This document shows positions 42,955-56,400 of a DNA stretch of 64,000 bases, piece after piece. The position numbers and the translations under genes are program-made. Under the pieces are notes generated by a model. The model searched no databases, was not told where the DNA came from, and saw nothing but the letters and a program-made list of their open reading frames with translations. Position 1 is the first letter of the stretch, and the number at the start of each line of letters is the position of its first letter. The stretch is from Mesocentrotus franciscanus (lineage: Eukaryota; Echinodermata; Echinoidea; Camarodonta; Strongylocentrotidae): NCBI GenBank assembly GCA_037976565.1, contig CP137674.1, forward strand, positions 2,538,762 through 2,602,761, written 5' to 3'.

Positions 42955-44240
42955 GCATGTCGACTTTCTCCAGCATTCATTTTAATTGTCGAAGCCTTAG
43001 GAAAAATTACGGTGGAATATTTGATTACATTGACACACTTTCACACAATTTTGAAGTTGTTGGTTTAACTGAAACCTTTGGATAAATGAAAAGAAGATAT
43101 TTCTATATTCATAGCAAAAAAGTTTTCTTTTGTACATTACGGAAGGCCAGTGCGTCGAGGAGGTATGTTGGAGTTTTAGTGAATGAAAATATTAAGTTCT
43201 TTCAAAGGTCAGATTTGTCACTTTCTTGTGAAAGTCTTGAACTGGTGTTCATTGAAATTTAAAAAAATAAACGTGACAGAAATGTGCTAATTGGGGTTCT
43301 CTACAGACCACCATTTTAGGAATATATATATAGATGAAGGCTTCAACTGGAAAACTCATGTTAGTTAACCACATTGCCTCCAAGAGTTCAAGTGCAATAG
43401 GTGTTCTTTATGTTGTACATAAATTATTTCCTTTACCAATATTATGCAACCTTTATAATACATTGTTGCTTCCTTACTTGTCTTATGCAATTATTGTGTG
43501 GGGTAACTGCTCAGTAACTCTTCTGAATAGACTTTTAGTCCTTCAAAAGAAATCCATACGCTTGATAACCAAATCATCTTACCGAACACATACTGCACCC
43601 CTATTTAAACGGATGAATATTTTATACATTATGCAGCTTGGTCAATTCATGTTCCAGTACAAACACAACAACTTGCAACCTGTCTTTGATGACCTTTTTA
43701 TACTGAACTCTTCTATTCATTCATATGCTATACAAGAAATGCAAGTAGTTTTCATATACCCTTAGCTAAGACTTCTTTCTTATAAAAACGAATACCCTTC
43801 AATGGGCCTATGTTATGGAGTCATCTCCCACCTGATATCAAAAATGGTTCTTCATTGTATTCATTTAAGGCTAAGTTAAGATTATTTCTGATAAGTAATC
43901 CATCATTTACATCATTCGCATATGCACTTTTTTTCTCTGTCTTTGATATTTTCTCCCTCTTCTTTCTCGTTATTGGTACCACCTCATCATTTGACCTTAT
44001 ATTTACTTTTAATTGTATAATTTTCTTTTATTAGTGGGGTAGTTCTCGACAAATCATTTTTGATTTTTGACTACCCCTTCTACATTTGCTGATTTCTTTC
44101 TTTTTAAAACATATATTGTTCCATATGGAGTCGACCGCTTTATATATACTGTATATGTTCTATTATTGTATTGTATGTTTGTATTTTATTGTATGTATTT
44201 TCCTATGTTTGGCATTTGTGGAGAAATAAATTGAATTGAA
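42955..44240 (+). pseudogene. Internally deleted LINE (endonuclease start and RT end)
   Basis: 42970-43320 resembles the start of an endonuclease domain (FNCRSLRKNYGGIFDYIDTL, VVGLTETFG) with stops and frame changes. From 43334 a frame gives the RT C-terminal region: LCNLYNTLLLPYLSYAIIVW, LNRLLVLQKKSIRLITKSSY, HTAPLFKRMNILYIMQLGQF. Then 43810 gives LWSHLPPDIKNGSSLYSFKA. The central catalytic RT domain is missing. The 3' end is AATAAATTGAATTGAATTG. Not functional. Confidence 0.85.
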
Positions 44241-45317
44241 TTGAAATGCTCAAATGACGTAAAATCCAACGGTGATATTAATGTTAAATTGATAATCGGA
44301 ATAACCTATCATAACTCGCAAAGTTGCTCTAAATTGGATAGAAATTGAAATTGAAAAAAAATTGAAATTGAAATAAAAATACCTATGACCAACATCCAGG
44401 AAGCAATACATTTCCTCTGCTCATATCATGGACAGATTAATGACGTAATGAACCTGCTGTCACATGATCACTCAAAACAAACATACAGGTGGTGCAGAGA
44501 CGGGGAAAAAATCGTGTTAAAGGTAAAGACCAGTTTTGGAAACGCCCCTCTCTCAAAAAAATGAAATGGAAGCTCTCATTACCAATCATGTGAAAGAATA
44601 TGTTTTGACTAATACGTGATGATACAAATTTTGCCGGGAAAGTCGGGAAACCGCCTACTAATTGATATATTTGGTAAATTATTATATCTATTGGGACGTA
44701 CCAAAAAGATATCGCGCACGTGGTCGCGTAGTCCCATATACATCTTTCTGTGTCCAGTGCTTGTAACTTTACCAAGACTGGGCCAAATTTCTTATCATTT
44801 TGATGATTCCAGAACCTTGCAGTACATACCAATACTTATATGCTAGATGATCAACCTTTTCTGATCGATTCCACAACGTTTCTTTCACAATGCAATCGCA
44901 TGACCAGAACTGGTCTTTATCTTTAAAATAAAAGTAAAAATGAAACATAAAAACAAAACGAAACAGGATCTCGCGAACAAAGTGCAAGATTTCGAAGATA
45001 ACCCACTCATACATGTATTTATAGTAATGCTATTTTGTTTTTGTTTTTGTTGTTTAATTGTTGTCTACTATATATTCCCATTCTATACAAAATGTGGGGA
45101 CAAACGTTGCTCTTATCTTGACGATATCTAAACTTGACATGACATTGTCCGACCAAGTGACAAACGATACATGTATTGTGTAGGTAACAAACGAAAATCA
45201 ATTGTGTAAATAAAAAAAAATAAAAAAACACTATTAGCCTCGTCAATACTACTAGAGTAGAAGCTCGCATTGTTTTTTCATGAAAAGTTCTCTTACAGGT
45301 CTAGCATAATAACATTT

Positions 45318-45414
45318 ATACCAGAGAGGGAAAGAGAGTGAGAGAGAGGGAAAGAGAGGGGAGGAGAGAGGGGGAGGGGAGGAGAGAGGGGAGGGGAGGG
45401 GGGAGAAGAGAGGA

Positions 45415-45452
<38 letters not shown>

Positions 45453-45515
45453 GGAGAGAGAGGGGAGACAATAAATAGAGAGGGAGAGAGAGAGAAAGAG
45501 GAAGATACATGAGAG
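45318..45515. repeat. Purine-rich tract with (GA)n
   Basis: GAGAGAG and GGGGAGGGGAGG runs over ~200 bases. The long - strand frames here are low-complexity artefacts. Confidence 0.9.
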
Positions 45516-45569
45516 AGAAGAGGATACAAGAATAAGAGGAAATAAGATATTGAACATTTAACGAACCCC

Positions 45570-46095
45570 AAATCAACGCATAAATGAATTAGACACCATA
45601 TGGCCCCGACTTGTGGAATAATCTACCTACAACAGTTAAAATATGCTCCTCAATTTACTTCAAAATCGATTATAAAGCACAATCTAGTATCATTATATTA
45701 AAATCCAACACATTAACATTCTATAATATATAATATGAAGTTCGTTTCTATTGTTCATTTTATCTACAAAACAACTCATGAACCTCATTTCGACCACACC
45801 GGAAATGTACTTTCACTGCACCCTCATGACCTCTTTTCTTTTAATTTGTCAAGTATGTGTCGCCTTTTCTACCTTGAGGCCGCCCTCGACATCAACCAGC
45901 ACTCTCGAGGTGGTGGTCTCCTGCGTTCACATATTTTATTATTTTAAAGGTTAATTTCCAATATATGTACTTTTTTTTTGTTAACATAATTTGTTAATGT
46001 CTGAAAATGTGTTTATATATTCTACTTTAATATTCAATTATTTTGTATTACATTAGTTTAGTATTAGTGTAAACAAACAAACAAACAAACAAACC
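45570..46095 (+). pseudogene. LINE 3' remnant ending in (CAAA)n
   Basis: 45600-45690 encodes YGPDLWNNLPTTVKICSSIY, the same terminal RT pattern as at 43810. Noncoding sequence then leads to (CAAA)n at 46073-46094, a typical LINE 3' microsatellite. Confidence 0.6.
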
Positions 46096-47592
46096 TAAGA
46101 AATCTTCCACACAAAATACAGACACTCAGAACAGGAATAGGAAAACCATTACAATTCAAATCCTGATTATAAAATGTGTTCTTTATTCAGTTAGCACAAT
46201 TAGCACATGATTATGATTCTCTTGATCATTTCAATACGAGACTCATTACAGAGACGTGCTACATGTTTCCATATTGACTTGCGATAGTTTACCTGCACTG
46301 ATTTCAGTCAATACAAATTTTGAGACAAAGACACTGAACAAACACACACTAACCTTGCAATGAAAGCTACATATAATTTTCACACACACTACTTCATAGT
46401 CTGATATAAAACACATGAAACACACTTACAAACAATAATCAAGGTGATATTATATATTTAAAATGTTATTGCTGATATGTTTTCTTTTTCAGCCTGGATG
46501 GAATACATGTAGTAAATATTCAAGGTAATTAACTCGTTGACTACTGAATTCATTCGTTGCCATAGGCTTAATACATGGGTCATCCGGTTCCAGTACGCTA
46601 TGGGTTAAGTGTAGTGAAAGGAATGGAATACATTTATATACATACACCGTACCATCTTTACATGTACATTCGATGGTAAATAAAGCATCAAATAGACAAT
46701 TATGGCAAAGATTACAGTATGAGGTTTTGTACTAAATGTGAGAAAGAATATAAAGAAAGAAAAAAAGTCCAAAGTAAAGAAGACAGTACCACAGCATTCT
46801 CAATGTATCGCTATCTTATGGCAAAGTAGTAATATACTTGTTAATTTTGTATAAAAACGTAATTTTCCATTAAGTAAAATTTTATAAAACTACTTTCCTT
46901 ATCAAAACATTTTTATCATTTAACATGAAATAGTAATGAGTTATTTCTTCTGAAAGCTATTGGCAGTGTTTGCAATATTACAAGACGGCTCCATCTAAAT
47001 CAGTTGTTACAGTTATCATTTCAGCCTCAATGTTGAAAGACAAATCTTTTTTCCTAGTCTTTGGAAATATATCTTTCATACTTATACATTTATCATACAA
47101 TAAAAATCTTTTACAAAACATTGAATAAGAATCAGTGCACCATTATCCATGATTTAGTCAAAAAACATAAGCAATTATAAAAAATTGTAAAAAAAAACTA
47201 TTATGGTGATTTTTTTTCTTTTAGTTTTAACATACTTATACAAAAAAGAAGGTTTCTGCATCAATCCTTTAATGTCATTCATAAGTAGCATTCATTTTCT
47301 GTATTTGACAAAAAACTTGGTGAGTGGTACATTAAATTCTGATCTATTTTTGTACAACATAAAGAGCAGACTATACAGACAATTCTAAACTAGCAAATCG
47401 TTACACAGCAATATATGCTAACATACTACAGTGTATATGTAACTCATTAAGAACAAAATAAATATTTTTCAAAGGACATAAGAAATCAATTTGTTTTCTT
47501 CAAACTCACAACATTATATGATAGTTTATCATTTACTGTTACATTCCTCGGAAGTAATTCTGATATCAACATGTGTGGTTAATAAACATTAA

Positions 47593-47657
47593 GGCCTGAA
47601 TTCACAAAGGAGGTTTAAACCATGGGTTAAATTTAAACCTCCTTTGTGAATTCGGGC
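47593..47657. mobile_element. Short fold-back MITE (GGCCTGAATTCACAAAGG)
   Basis: 65 bp, almost entirely palindromic: CTGAATTCACAAAGGAGG and its inverse around AACCATGGGTT. A deleted relative of the element at 24354-24580. Confidence 0.82.
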
Positions 47658-48906
47658 AGGAAACAAAGAGTTAATATGAATGGGTTGAACAGACAATTAG
47701 TTCCTCCATTCCATTTGAATATTTTGATGTAGTTTCCATACAATCACTCAATTTAACAAATCCAATTTGATACTATGATAGGAAAAGGTAAACATTATGA
47801 ACCTTCATTTGTTCTCTCTGTACAATAAGTGTCCTGTCATGTTTTGTGCTTGCTTCGGAGCATTGGTTTTTAAATTGTTCATATAAATAATGCACTGTAA
47901 TCCTTAACAGAGCATGTCTTTACGACAGAAGTTTCAAACACTGTATTTTACAGCATTCCATTTCATGAGACAGTGAAATAAAACACAAACAGATTGTTGT
48001 ATTGTCTCTGATGACTCACATATTAATTAAACATTTGGATGAGCCTTCATATTAAGTCTTAGTTGCGTGATTGAGTCCAGCAGCTCGTAAAAAAATATAT
48101 GATTATGTGTCTATGAAATATATATTACTCAATTCAGAGTTTCATAATTTCAATATAAATCAGTACAGCTTTGCTATAATTCACTAAATCTACAGCTAAT
48201 ATTTCATGATGAAAATACATATAATAAGTACTATGTGTTAAAAAATGGAATATAAAAGAAAGATCTGAAAATATAATAAATACAATACTGCTGAATATCA
48301 ATATTAGTAAAAACCCAAGGTGATAACTTGACGATCTTGTTTATGTAGTACTATATGTCCATCATAAATACACCAAAAAATATAGTTTGTTCATTAACTT
48401 TCAGATAATAATTACATCACAGCAAATGACATGAATACTAGTCAAGGTGTAAAATTAAAGATAATAAGTCAACGTCTAGCATCAAATGCAATGCTTGAAT
48501 TTCATAAGACCAGGGCAATAATATACAAAGTCATTTAGAAGCGCATCGAGACGTTAGACCATAATATGATAAGCGCTATACAAGCACAGCATATTTTCAT
48601 TATCATTCATACATAATTTTCAATGCAGCATGATGAAAAGAGCATATAAATCAATGATATCAAATCACTATCCAACTGAGAAAGTGTTTCAGGCATGTTT
48701 GCGTTGTATAAGAAAAAGGTTTCAGTCAGTGTAAAAGGTGTAAAGGTGTACTCAGAGATGTCAGAACAAAACCTTAACAATAACAACGTTTTAGTTCCAT
48801 ATAAAGAGTAACAATGTAAAACGTGTTGTCAATATGATTATGATATGCTGGATTTTTTTTCCCAGTTATGTACAACCTCCAATTAAAGTGGATTATTGTC
48901 AGTTGA

Positions 48907-49100
48907 TTAAAGCCTGTCTGCAATAGTTTGGCCACGAGGGATTTGACCTCCCAGCGTGGACACTGATAGGTGGTTATCTCATCTTTCAGCTCTCAATTAA
49001 CATAAGAAAAAGAGGATCATGGGGGACCAACGGGCACCGCTTAGGCATTGTTTGCTATATAGAGGGAGCAAGTAGCTACAAGTAGTGCAGTGGGGCTTAA
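48907..49100. mobile_element. TTAA-flanked short element, copy 2
   Basis: Same ends and core as 29762-29953 (TTAAAGCCTGTCTGCAATAG; GGCACCGCTTAGGCATTGTT; TGCAGTGGGGCTTAA). TTAA at both boundaries. The CAAGTAGCTA unit is single here and doubled in copy 1. Confidence 0.78.
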
Positions 49101-50066
49101 AACTTTAGTAAAATCAGCCAAATATGAATAATTTTCACAATGTTTAAATTCCACTTCGTAGATATTTTGCTATTGATGAATGACCGGAGGCATAAGTTTA
49201 TCACCTGTAAACTATACAGGAAGTCACACTGATCGGTGTATATGTAGGCCCTCTGATTATCTTGATTTATCTTTGCACTTATATATCACAAGGAAACTAT
49301 CCATACCTCACACACTTCAAGAAAAGTATGTATGGCATAGGCGTGTGGGTCAGAAGTAAAGCATGGCACACAATGTAAAAATTAAGTAATTAAAATGATT
49401 GCGCTATTACTGACAGAAGTACATGTATAATACCGCAGAGCATAATATCAGACATGAATACTGGAAAATAGAAATGGCTGATTCTTGCTTGACATGCTTT
49501 GGATTTGAACAACATGAAGATGTTGTCATTATTGTCAAGCAAAATATTGTTTGAATTTAGCTCTAAATATCAGAATTCATTGACAAGTATTGGAAATTCA
49601 AATAATTAGGCTCATCGTGCTATTGAAAGAAGGTACAAGGTTTTGTCTGTCTTTGCCCACCCCAAAAAAAAAAATCCTATAACAGCATTCAGCTAAATAT
49701 CAATAGATAAATTTATCAAAAATTGAAGTATGAGTTTAAACATGTCATGCAGATAAAAATGGGCTCTCGGAATCGAATTCCACAGAAATGTCATCAAAGA
49801 TCAGAACATTTCTCTCTAATTCTCAACATTCATACTGTTATCTTTTGCACAGTACATGTAAACTACAAATGAAGGACATCTACACATAAGGATGCTGTGC
49901 TTAAAATTTACCGCACTAGTATAGGAAGATGGATACTGGAAAGACATTTGACCCTTCATTCCTCTAATGTTGCATCATCACAGGATTGTCTGCAAGGAGA
50001 AGCTTTTCAATCTACCAGTCCTTATCTTCACATAGGTAGTGCACGTACAGTTCTATCAAAGAGAAC

Positions 50067-50452
50067 TTAAAGGGATCCGGTAACATTGTCTCAGTTTCTG
50101 AAACAAAATCCTGGATTTAGCTCATGCTGCAATGATAATTATAAACCTTTAGGTCAGTCAGGAACCCCATGACTTTTACAAGCCGGTCGCCTGTCTGATT
50201 ATCAAGATATTTATGATTGGAAATCGAAACCAAATTTTGCGTTTTCCTAACGGTTTTCTTAACACTACAGTCTATTGGGAAAAACGAGTATGGTAAAACC
50301 GGTCACTCAAAGATTTTTACTTTTTTGAGGCACTTCTTGATCATTTTGAAGCGCGATTTTTTTTTAGGGCTTCAATGTTACAACATATCACAGACACTGA
50401 CAACAAGTAGGGCCATGCATGCATCTCAGATTTAACATTGTTAAACAATGCC
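50067..50452. mobile_element. TTAAAGGGATCCGG element, copy 1
   Basis: Left end TTAAAGGGATCCGGTAACAT. The interior matches 61136-61519 over ~370 bases (AACCTTTAGGTCAGTCAGGA; CACTTCTTGATCATTTTGAA). The right terminus is decayed. Confidence 0.82.
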
Positions 50453-50558
50453 TGTAAGTAAAACCCATTGATTTCATCATGAAGACATAATACAGAAACA
50501 TTCCATCTTCAGAATACAAGTACTATAAGGCAAGAAAGGTGTTATGACTGACTATAGA

Positions 50559-53431
50559 TCATAAGTTACAATTCTGGATTCCAGCTCCTCCTGTCTGTTG
50601 AGTGACCAGATTGACCACTTGAAGATTACCTGATGGGTTGAGAGCAGTCAGGAACTGAGCTATGCAACCATTGAAACCAGATGAGAAATAACCATCAGTT
50701 AGCTGCATGATGTCAGCAGGATAACCACCTAGAGAGGGAGACAAATAAGATTACGAGTGGTCAGTAACTGCGCTATGCAACCATTGAAACCAGATGAGAA
50801 ATAACCATCGGTTAGCTGCATGATGTCAGCAGGATAACCATCTATAGAGGGAGACAAAACAGGATCATCAGTAACATTAGCATTACTGAGGTCGAGTTAA
50901 GGAATTAACAAAATCACTGCATATCAAACCCTTGATAGATACAGTCATCTTATGTACGTTCATCTGTTAAGTAATACGACTGCTACAACTTTAGAATATA
51001 TTATAGTAATAATGACTGCTATGAGAGGCATAGTTGTTTTTATTGCTCAAGGGGAGGTTACATCGTGCCATCACCCGAGGCGTGCCGAGGGGTGATAGCA
51101 CGATGTAACCTCCCCGAGAGCCAAAAAACAACTATGCCTCGAATATTAAAGCAGTCATTATAACTTTTATATACTGAAAACAGGGTCATAGAATACAATT
51201 TTGTGCGACTTACTGGTCAATCATGCATGGTAATCAAGTTTGTTTACGCTACCGAAGCCTGTATTGATAAACTTGCAGTCTCAGCTCCCTGCTTAGTTGG
51301 CCATTGAGATTGCACGCATATATCCCTATGCAGTCTACCTCTAGTACGTGCATTGCAGGATCATGCCAAATTGGTGAAAGTGATAAATTAAAAATCCAGA
51401 TTCAAACCTTCATTGCTTGTGATCCTGAAGGTGATACTAAAAAAATGCCACGCGCGCTCCGCACAAACTAAGTAAACCAATGGGGATCGCAGGATAATGA
51501 GGATGAGGGTATAAACTTTTAACTATACCCTGTGGGCTATTGCTATTCCCTGTGAGTGGGGCATGGCTTGAAATCACGACTCCAATTTCGACCAATCAGA
51601 TGGCTAGATTTCTAAAGTGAGGTATATACAAAATAATACAAAACTCATACTCCTGGTGTGCATTGAGCAACCGCCTTAAAAAAAAAATGTATTTAAACAA
51701 ATTTAAGATTATAAAACTAAAATCATTCAGTTTTCTGTAATAAAATTGAAAGATTTTTTAAAGCATAGTATGGAGGCTTTATATTTTTTATACCACATAG
51801 CCATGACAACATTTGTTGTAAAGTGTTTGAAACAGTTCTTTCAGATCATGATTATCAATATGTAGGGAAGGAAATACTAAATACTACAGAACAAGAGAAG
51901 GAACACGACCAGGATGTGAATACAATCTCCATTCATTCTTACCTAGATAGATAGGGAATCCAAATGTAGCTAGACCAGATTGTGTTCCTGTACTAGATCC
52001 CGTCACTGACTGAGATCGGTTGGGAGTCAGAGATTGGACCATCAATGTAGCCGATGTACCACTCCTGAAAATTAAACAACACCATCAAGTCAATTTATCC
52101 GAACCTCTTGCCTGTTGTAAGGTTAATGATCTTGTAACATATCATCTATACCAATATTTCTTATTGGTGTTTTCTACATGTTTAAACCTTGTTCAAATAA
52201 GACCTTGTAGACCACCTATAAATCATTGCAACAACAAATGAAATATTTTTATAAATGTAATGCTTCCTGGGAGAAATTTCAATTATTTAAACATATTTGT
52301 GGCTTACACCCAGTAAATAAGATCGATTGATCGATCTGTATTGAAAAACAAGTCAGAAAAATCTTGGAACCAGCGGGACTTGAACAGCTGCCCGACAAGC
52401 AGTAGATGCAGGTTCAAGTCCCACTGGTTCCAAGATTTTTTCTGACTTGTTTTTCAATACAGATCGATCAATCGATCTTATTTACTGGGTGTAAGCCACA
52501 AATATGTTAAATAAAAAAATGAAATAGCATAAGTGAAACATTTTTCAAATAAACATTGAAATGAAAGGTTTAATCAACCTACCTAGTCACTTCCACATTA
52601 TACCAGATGTTATTCTCTATCTCAATCTGGTCAGCATATAACTCTCCTGTACCACTGCCTAGATTGTAGAGTAACGTGATGAATCCATCTTTAATTCCTA
52701 GCGTTATGAAATCATCTTGGATTGATGGACCATGCCACAGGAGGAGGCTGTCTGAAGACGAGTCCATGGCACGAAACAATAGGCCGAACTTGGTGGATGA
52801 AAAGACGCTATAAATGTCGTTGGGTAAAAACAAATAGAAAAGAATTAAAATATATTTAATCATGAGTGCAAATGTTTAGAGAATAAAAGAAAGACATGAA
52901 CAACTAATAACGCACTATAAAGCCTACAGCATTTAATTTCGGACATTTAGGGAGGAAATCAAATTTTGTCTGTTATTGCCTTAGTCATGTTGGTCATAAA
53001 TTTTGTTATATATGTTATACTTTGTGCAAATAGCATCTTGTTCTTATCAAAGTTGATTCGTTTTTCAAACAACATTTGTATGTATTATTGCCAATGTAAA
53101 TTGTACATAATTCAGCCATTCGGCTGCGAAGTGCAATCTTAATAACACCTTTTCAATCAATCAATCAATCAATCAAAATTGAACCATTCATTTACACGTT
53201 AAATCTTTTTTTGTTTTGGTGGTGGTTTAATTACTGCAACATATCCGAATAAGCCTTCATCATAAACATCTGAAAAAATGTGAATTTGGGTTGTCTTGAA
53301 TGTATTTTCTACACTACAGCAAACAGAAAAGATCATATAGAAGCTATATAGATTGACTTACCTTGCAAGTAATGCTCTATCAAATGATAGATATCCATCA
53401 CCACCAAACATAGGTATGCTGTATGAAGATA
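50559..53431 (-). CDS. LamG/EGF gene: final LamG domain exons
   Basis: Four exons encode the last LamG domain: VSSYSIPMFGGDGYLSFDRA; FSSTKFGLLFRAMDSSSDSL with FITLGIKDGFITLLYNLGSG; SGTSATLMVQSLTPNRSQSV; and YPADIMQLTDGYFSSGFNGC, ending TQQTGGAGIQNCNL. The two late cysteines fit the conserved LamG disulfide. Confidence 0.87.
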
Positions 53432-56400
53432 CTGAGAGATAGAGATAAGGGAAAGCATAGGTTAATAACAACAATAGCTATAAAAACAATATTATGGGAG
53501 GTGGACTTCCCTCCTGTGGTCACTTTGTGCAAGAGGTCTTAAAATGAATTGGCTGTCAGTTGGGTATAATCATGGGCATTGGTGTTTTTTTTTTTTATAG
53601 TTTTAAATTGTTTTGGTTCTGATGAATCCTACACATAAGTATTTCAAAGCTTTTTAGTTGTTAATATTGAAACTGTATCAATTTGTTTACATCATTCATA
53701 GTGTGTACCTGGACAACAATCCTCCAAGGACAATTTACTTCTTCCTCCCCCAACAACTACCCTTAGAAAATTTCAGAAAAACTATCCCAAAGTGATTACA
53801 GACTAGTTGATACCTTTCGAGGAGGGGTATTGCATGCCCACTCCCTAACAATGCACTGCTACGTATGGTATATGTACATGTATGTTGCCACTTTTTTGTA
53901 GCATTCTACTTATATACCTTGATCACATGTTGGTCCAGAGAAGCCTACATCACACAGACATGATGCTTGACCGCTATCACTCACATAACATCTACCTCCA
54001 TTCTGACATTGCTCATTGGTTGATAGCAGGTCACATGATGACGTGTCACAGAATCCACCTGTAATAACATTTACAAATACAGTGTCAGCTAAACATCATA
54101 CTTAATACAAATGATAGTACAGTGATAATAGCAAGCATTGTACAGAAATGACCTAGAAAACGTATTCTAATATGAACAAAGAGCAACAGTTTATGACTCT
54201 TACACTGTCTTTCCCAAGTATATGTAAACAACAGTACGATACCAAATAACAGCTTATACATGTATATACTTATACTCTATATAGGCACACAGCAAAATTA
54301 AATACTGATAAACCACAAAATATTTTGTAAATGAAATGTATGATGAAGTAGACCATTATAAACAATTGAACAACACAACAGTTATCCTGCAGTAGAAGAT
54401 TGGATGCAACCACACAGGCAATTGAGAAAATGATGCTATATACAGATAAAAAACATGCCATTAAAGGTATAACATGAATGATTGAGTAAGATTTACCTAA
54501 GCATTTTTGTTTCTAGCTTTATCATAGATTAATGACATTTCTTCAAGCTAAAGATCAAACATAGAGTAGGGTACATTTAAGTAATCTGAGTTAAAGTCTT
54601 GATTGAATAGCTAATAAGTTGTTATACGTGAAAATGTTATTTGGATAACATATTTTTCAGAATATAGCCCCATATTATTACCTGAATAGCCCTGAGTACA
54701 TTCACACTGGTAGCCAATCAGAGATGAGGATGATGACACACAGCGACCTTCATTCTGACATCCAGGGTCTAGATTACATATCTCATCATTACATTGAGAG
54801 ATTGAAGACTGGACTAGGTTCTCAGTCAGATCTATCACATCCTGATTCACTATGAGACTACGAATGCAGCCTAAGAAACCTGTACAATCAAACATTCAAA
54901 TGAATATTAGCTCAATATTTAACTTTTATGATGCCATCAACTTTTATTAAACATTCAACCACAACTAAATTTGATGAAATTTTCTAATCAATGTTTAATT
55001 TACCATTTTTCATGGCGATAACAATCAATGTTACATCACACATCATACCTCATAATTCATGAACCACGAACCTGTTTCGAATTTTAATAAGACAACCAAG
55101 CTATTAAATCAAAATATATTTTTAAGAAAGAAGGAAAAATAAAAAGTTAGGGTAAAATATACACAGAGGGGGAAATTGCGAATTTCATGATGCTTTTCAA
55201 TGTATTTACAAGTGTGTAGGATTAAAATAGTATACTTTGATAAACTTAAATAATTTTAGGCGGGATATTACAATCTAAGGATTGTATACAATATATTCTA
55301 ATTTTAATTTTTCTCTTTTTTTAAAGCATGGGAGAATAGGAATTAAATGTTATTATCCTTCCCAAAAGCCATTTCTAATGAATAGATGAATAGATTTCTA
55401 ATGTACATACCTCCATTAATACCAGCTCTACTAGGCACTGCTACTGAAGATACTACTCCTCCGATGTATGTGGTCAAACCAACATTAAGCCCCACACCTG
55501 TCCCTGAAGACTGACCAATCACTGGACTGTCCTGGTCATTCACCCACAGCTTGCCTTCTTCATTCCTTCTGGTCACTCTCACTGTATACCACTCACCAAT
55601 GTCCAATTGGTCATCACTTACTATGGCAGCAGGTCCTATCAAAACAACATAACAAATGGAATGATTAGTATCTATATAATCAACCATAATTACTGGATGT
55701 TGTATTTGGATAATGTAGGTTGGAGGTCAAGTAGGTGCTCTTTTATCTGTCTAGGTAAATTGCAGTACTCTGTAGTAATTATTAAACTGGATGATTGTTG
55801 AATATCAGTTTCATGTTCGCTAAGAGTTCGTTCATATGACACTATAAACCATGGCATTTAACAAAAAATATAACGTGTGAGCGAATGGCAACTGCGTGCA
55901 AGAATGGTCCTCTAAATATTCACTGAGCTCTCTTATCATAGTTACAATGTAAAGCACTTAGAAATGTAGTATTTAAGAGCTATATAGAGTCCGCACTAAA
56001 CATGCCCTGTACAGTAGCTGCTCCTGATACAGTAAAACCTGCTTTAGTGACCACCTGTATAGAAAGACCACCTGTCTACAAAGACCACAATTTTGGTTTC
56101 CCTTGAAAATGGTTTCTCATTGAAACATGTACTAAAGGAACCTGTACATAAAGACCACCTGCCTGTAAAGACCACTTTTCTCGTCTCCCATATAGACAGG
56201 TTTCACTGTACATCCATAGACAGACAGAGCTAGGCTCTGCTAAAGGCTTTAGGAATTATGGTAAAGTGTCAACCTTAAGAGTCTGTACTTGCAGACTACA
56301 TGTATATAGCAATGCAACAAACCCTCACATATCTATAGTGGTTCTTATGATGAAAATAACACAAACCTGTTCCAAGGTCAAAGGTGAAATGAATCCTCCT

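Larger units (their letters stand above)
46100..50558 (-). other. Possible long 3' UTR / flank of the LamG-EGF gene
   Basis: AT-rich, no coding region. Contains MITEs at 47593 and 48907, a TTAA element at 50067 and a SINE-tail-like GATAAGCGCTATACAAGC near 48570. A - strand AATAAA (complement at 46182-46187) is a candidate polyadenylation signal 4.4 kb from the stop. Nearer sites may exist. Confidence 0.35.

Noticed and set aside
45252..45576. - strand 86-101 codon Ser/Leu-rich frames
   Set aside because: Products of the (GA)n tract read in three frames; low complexity with no domain.
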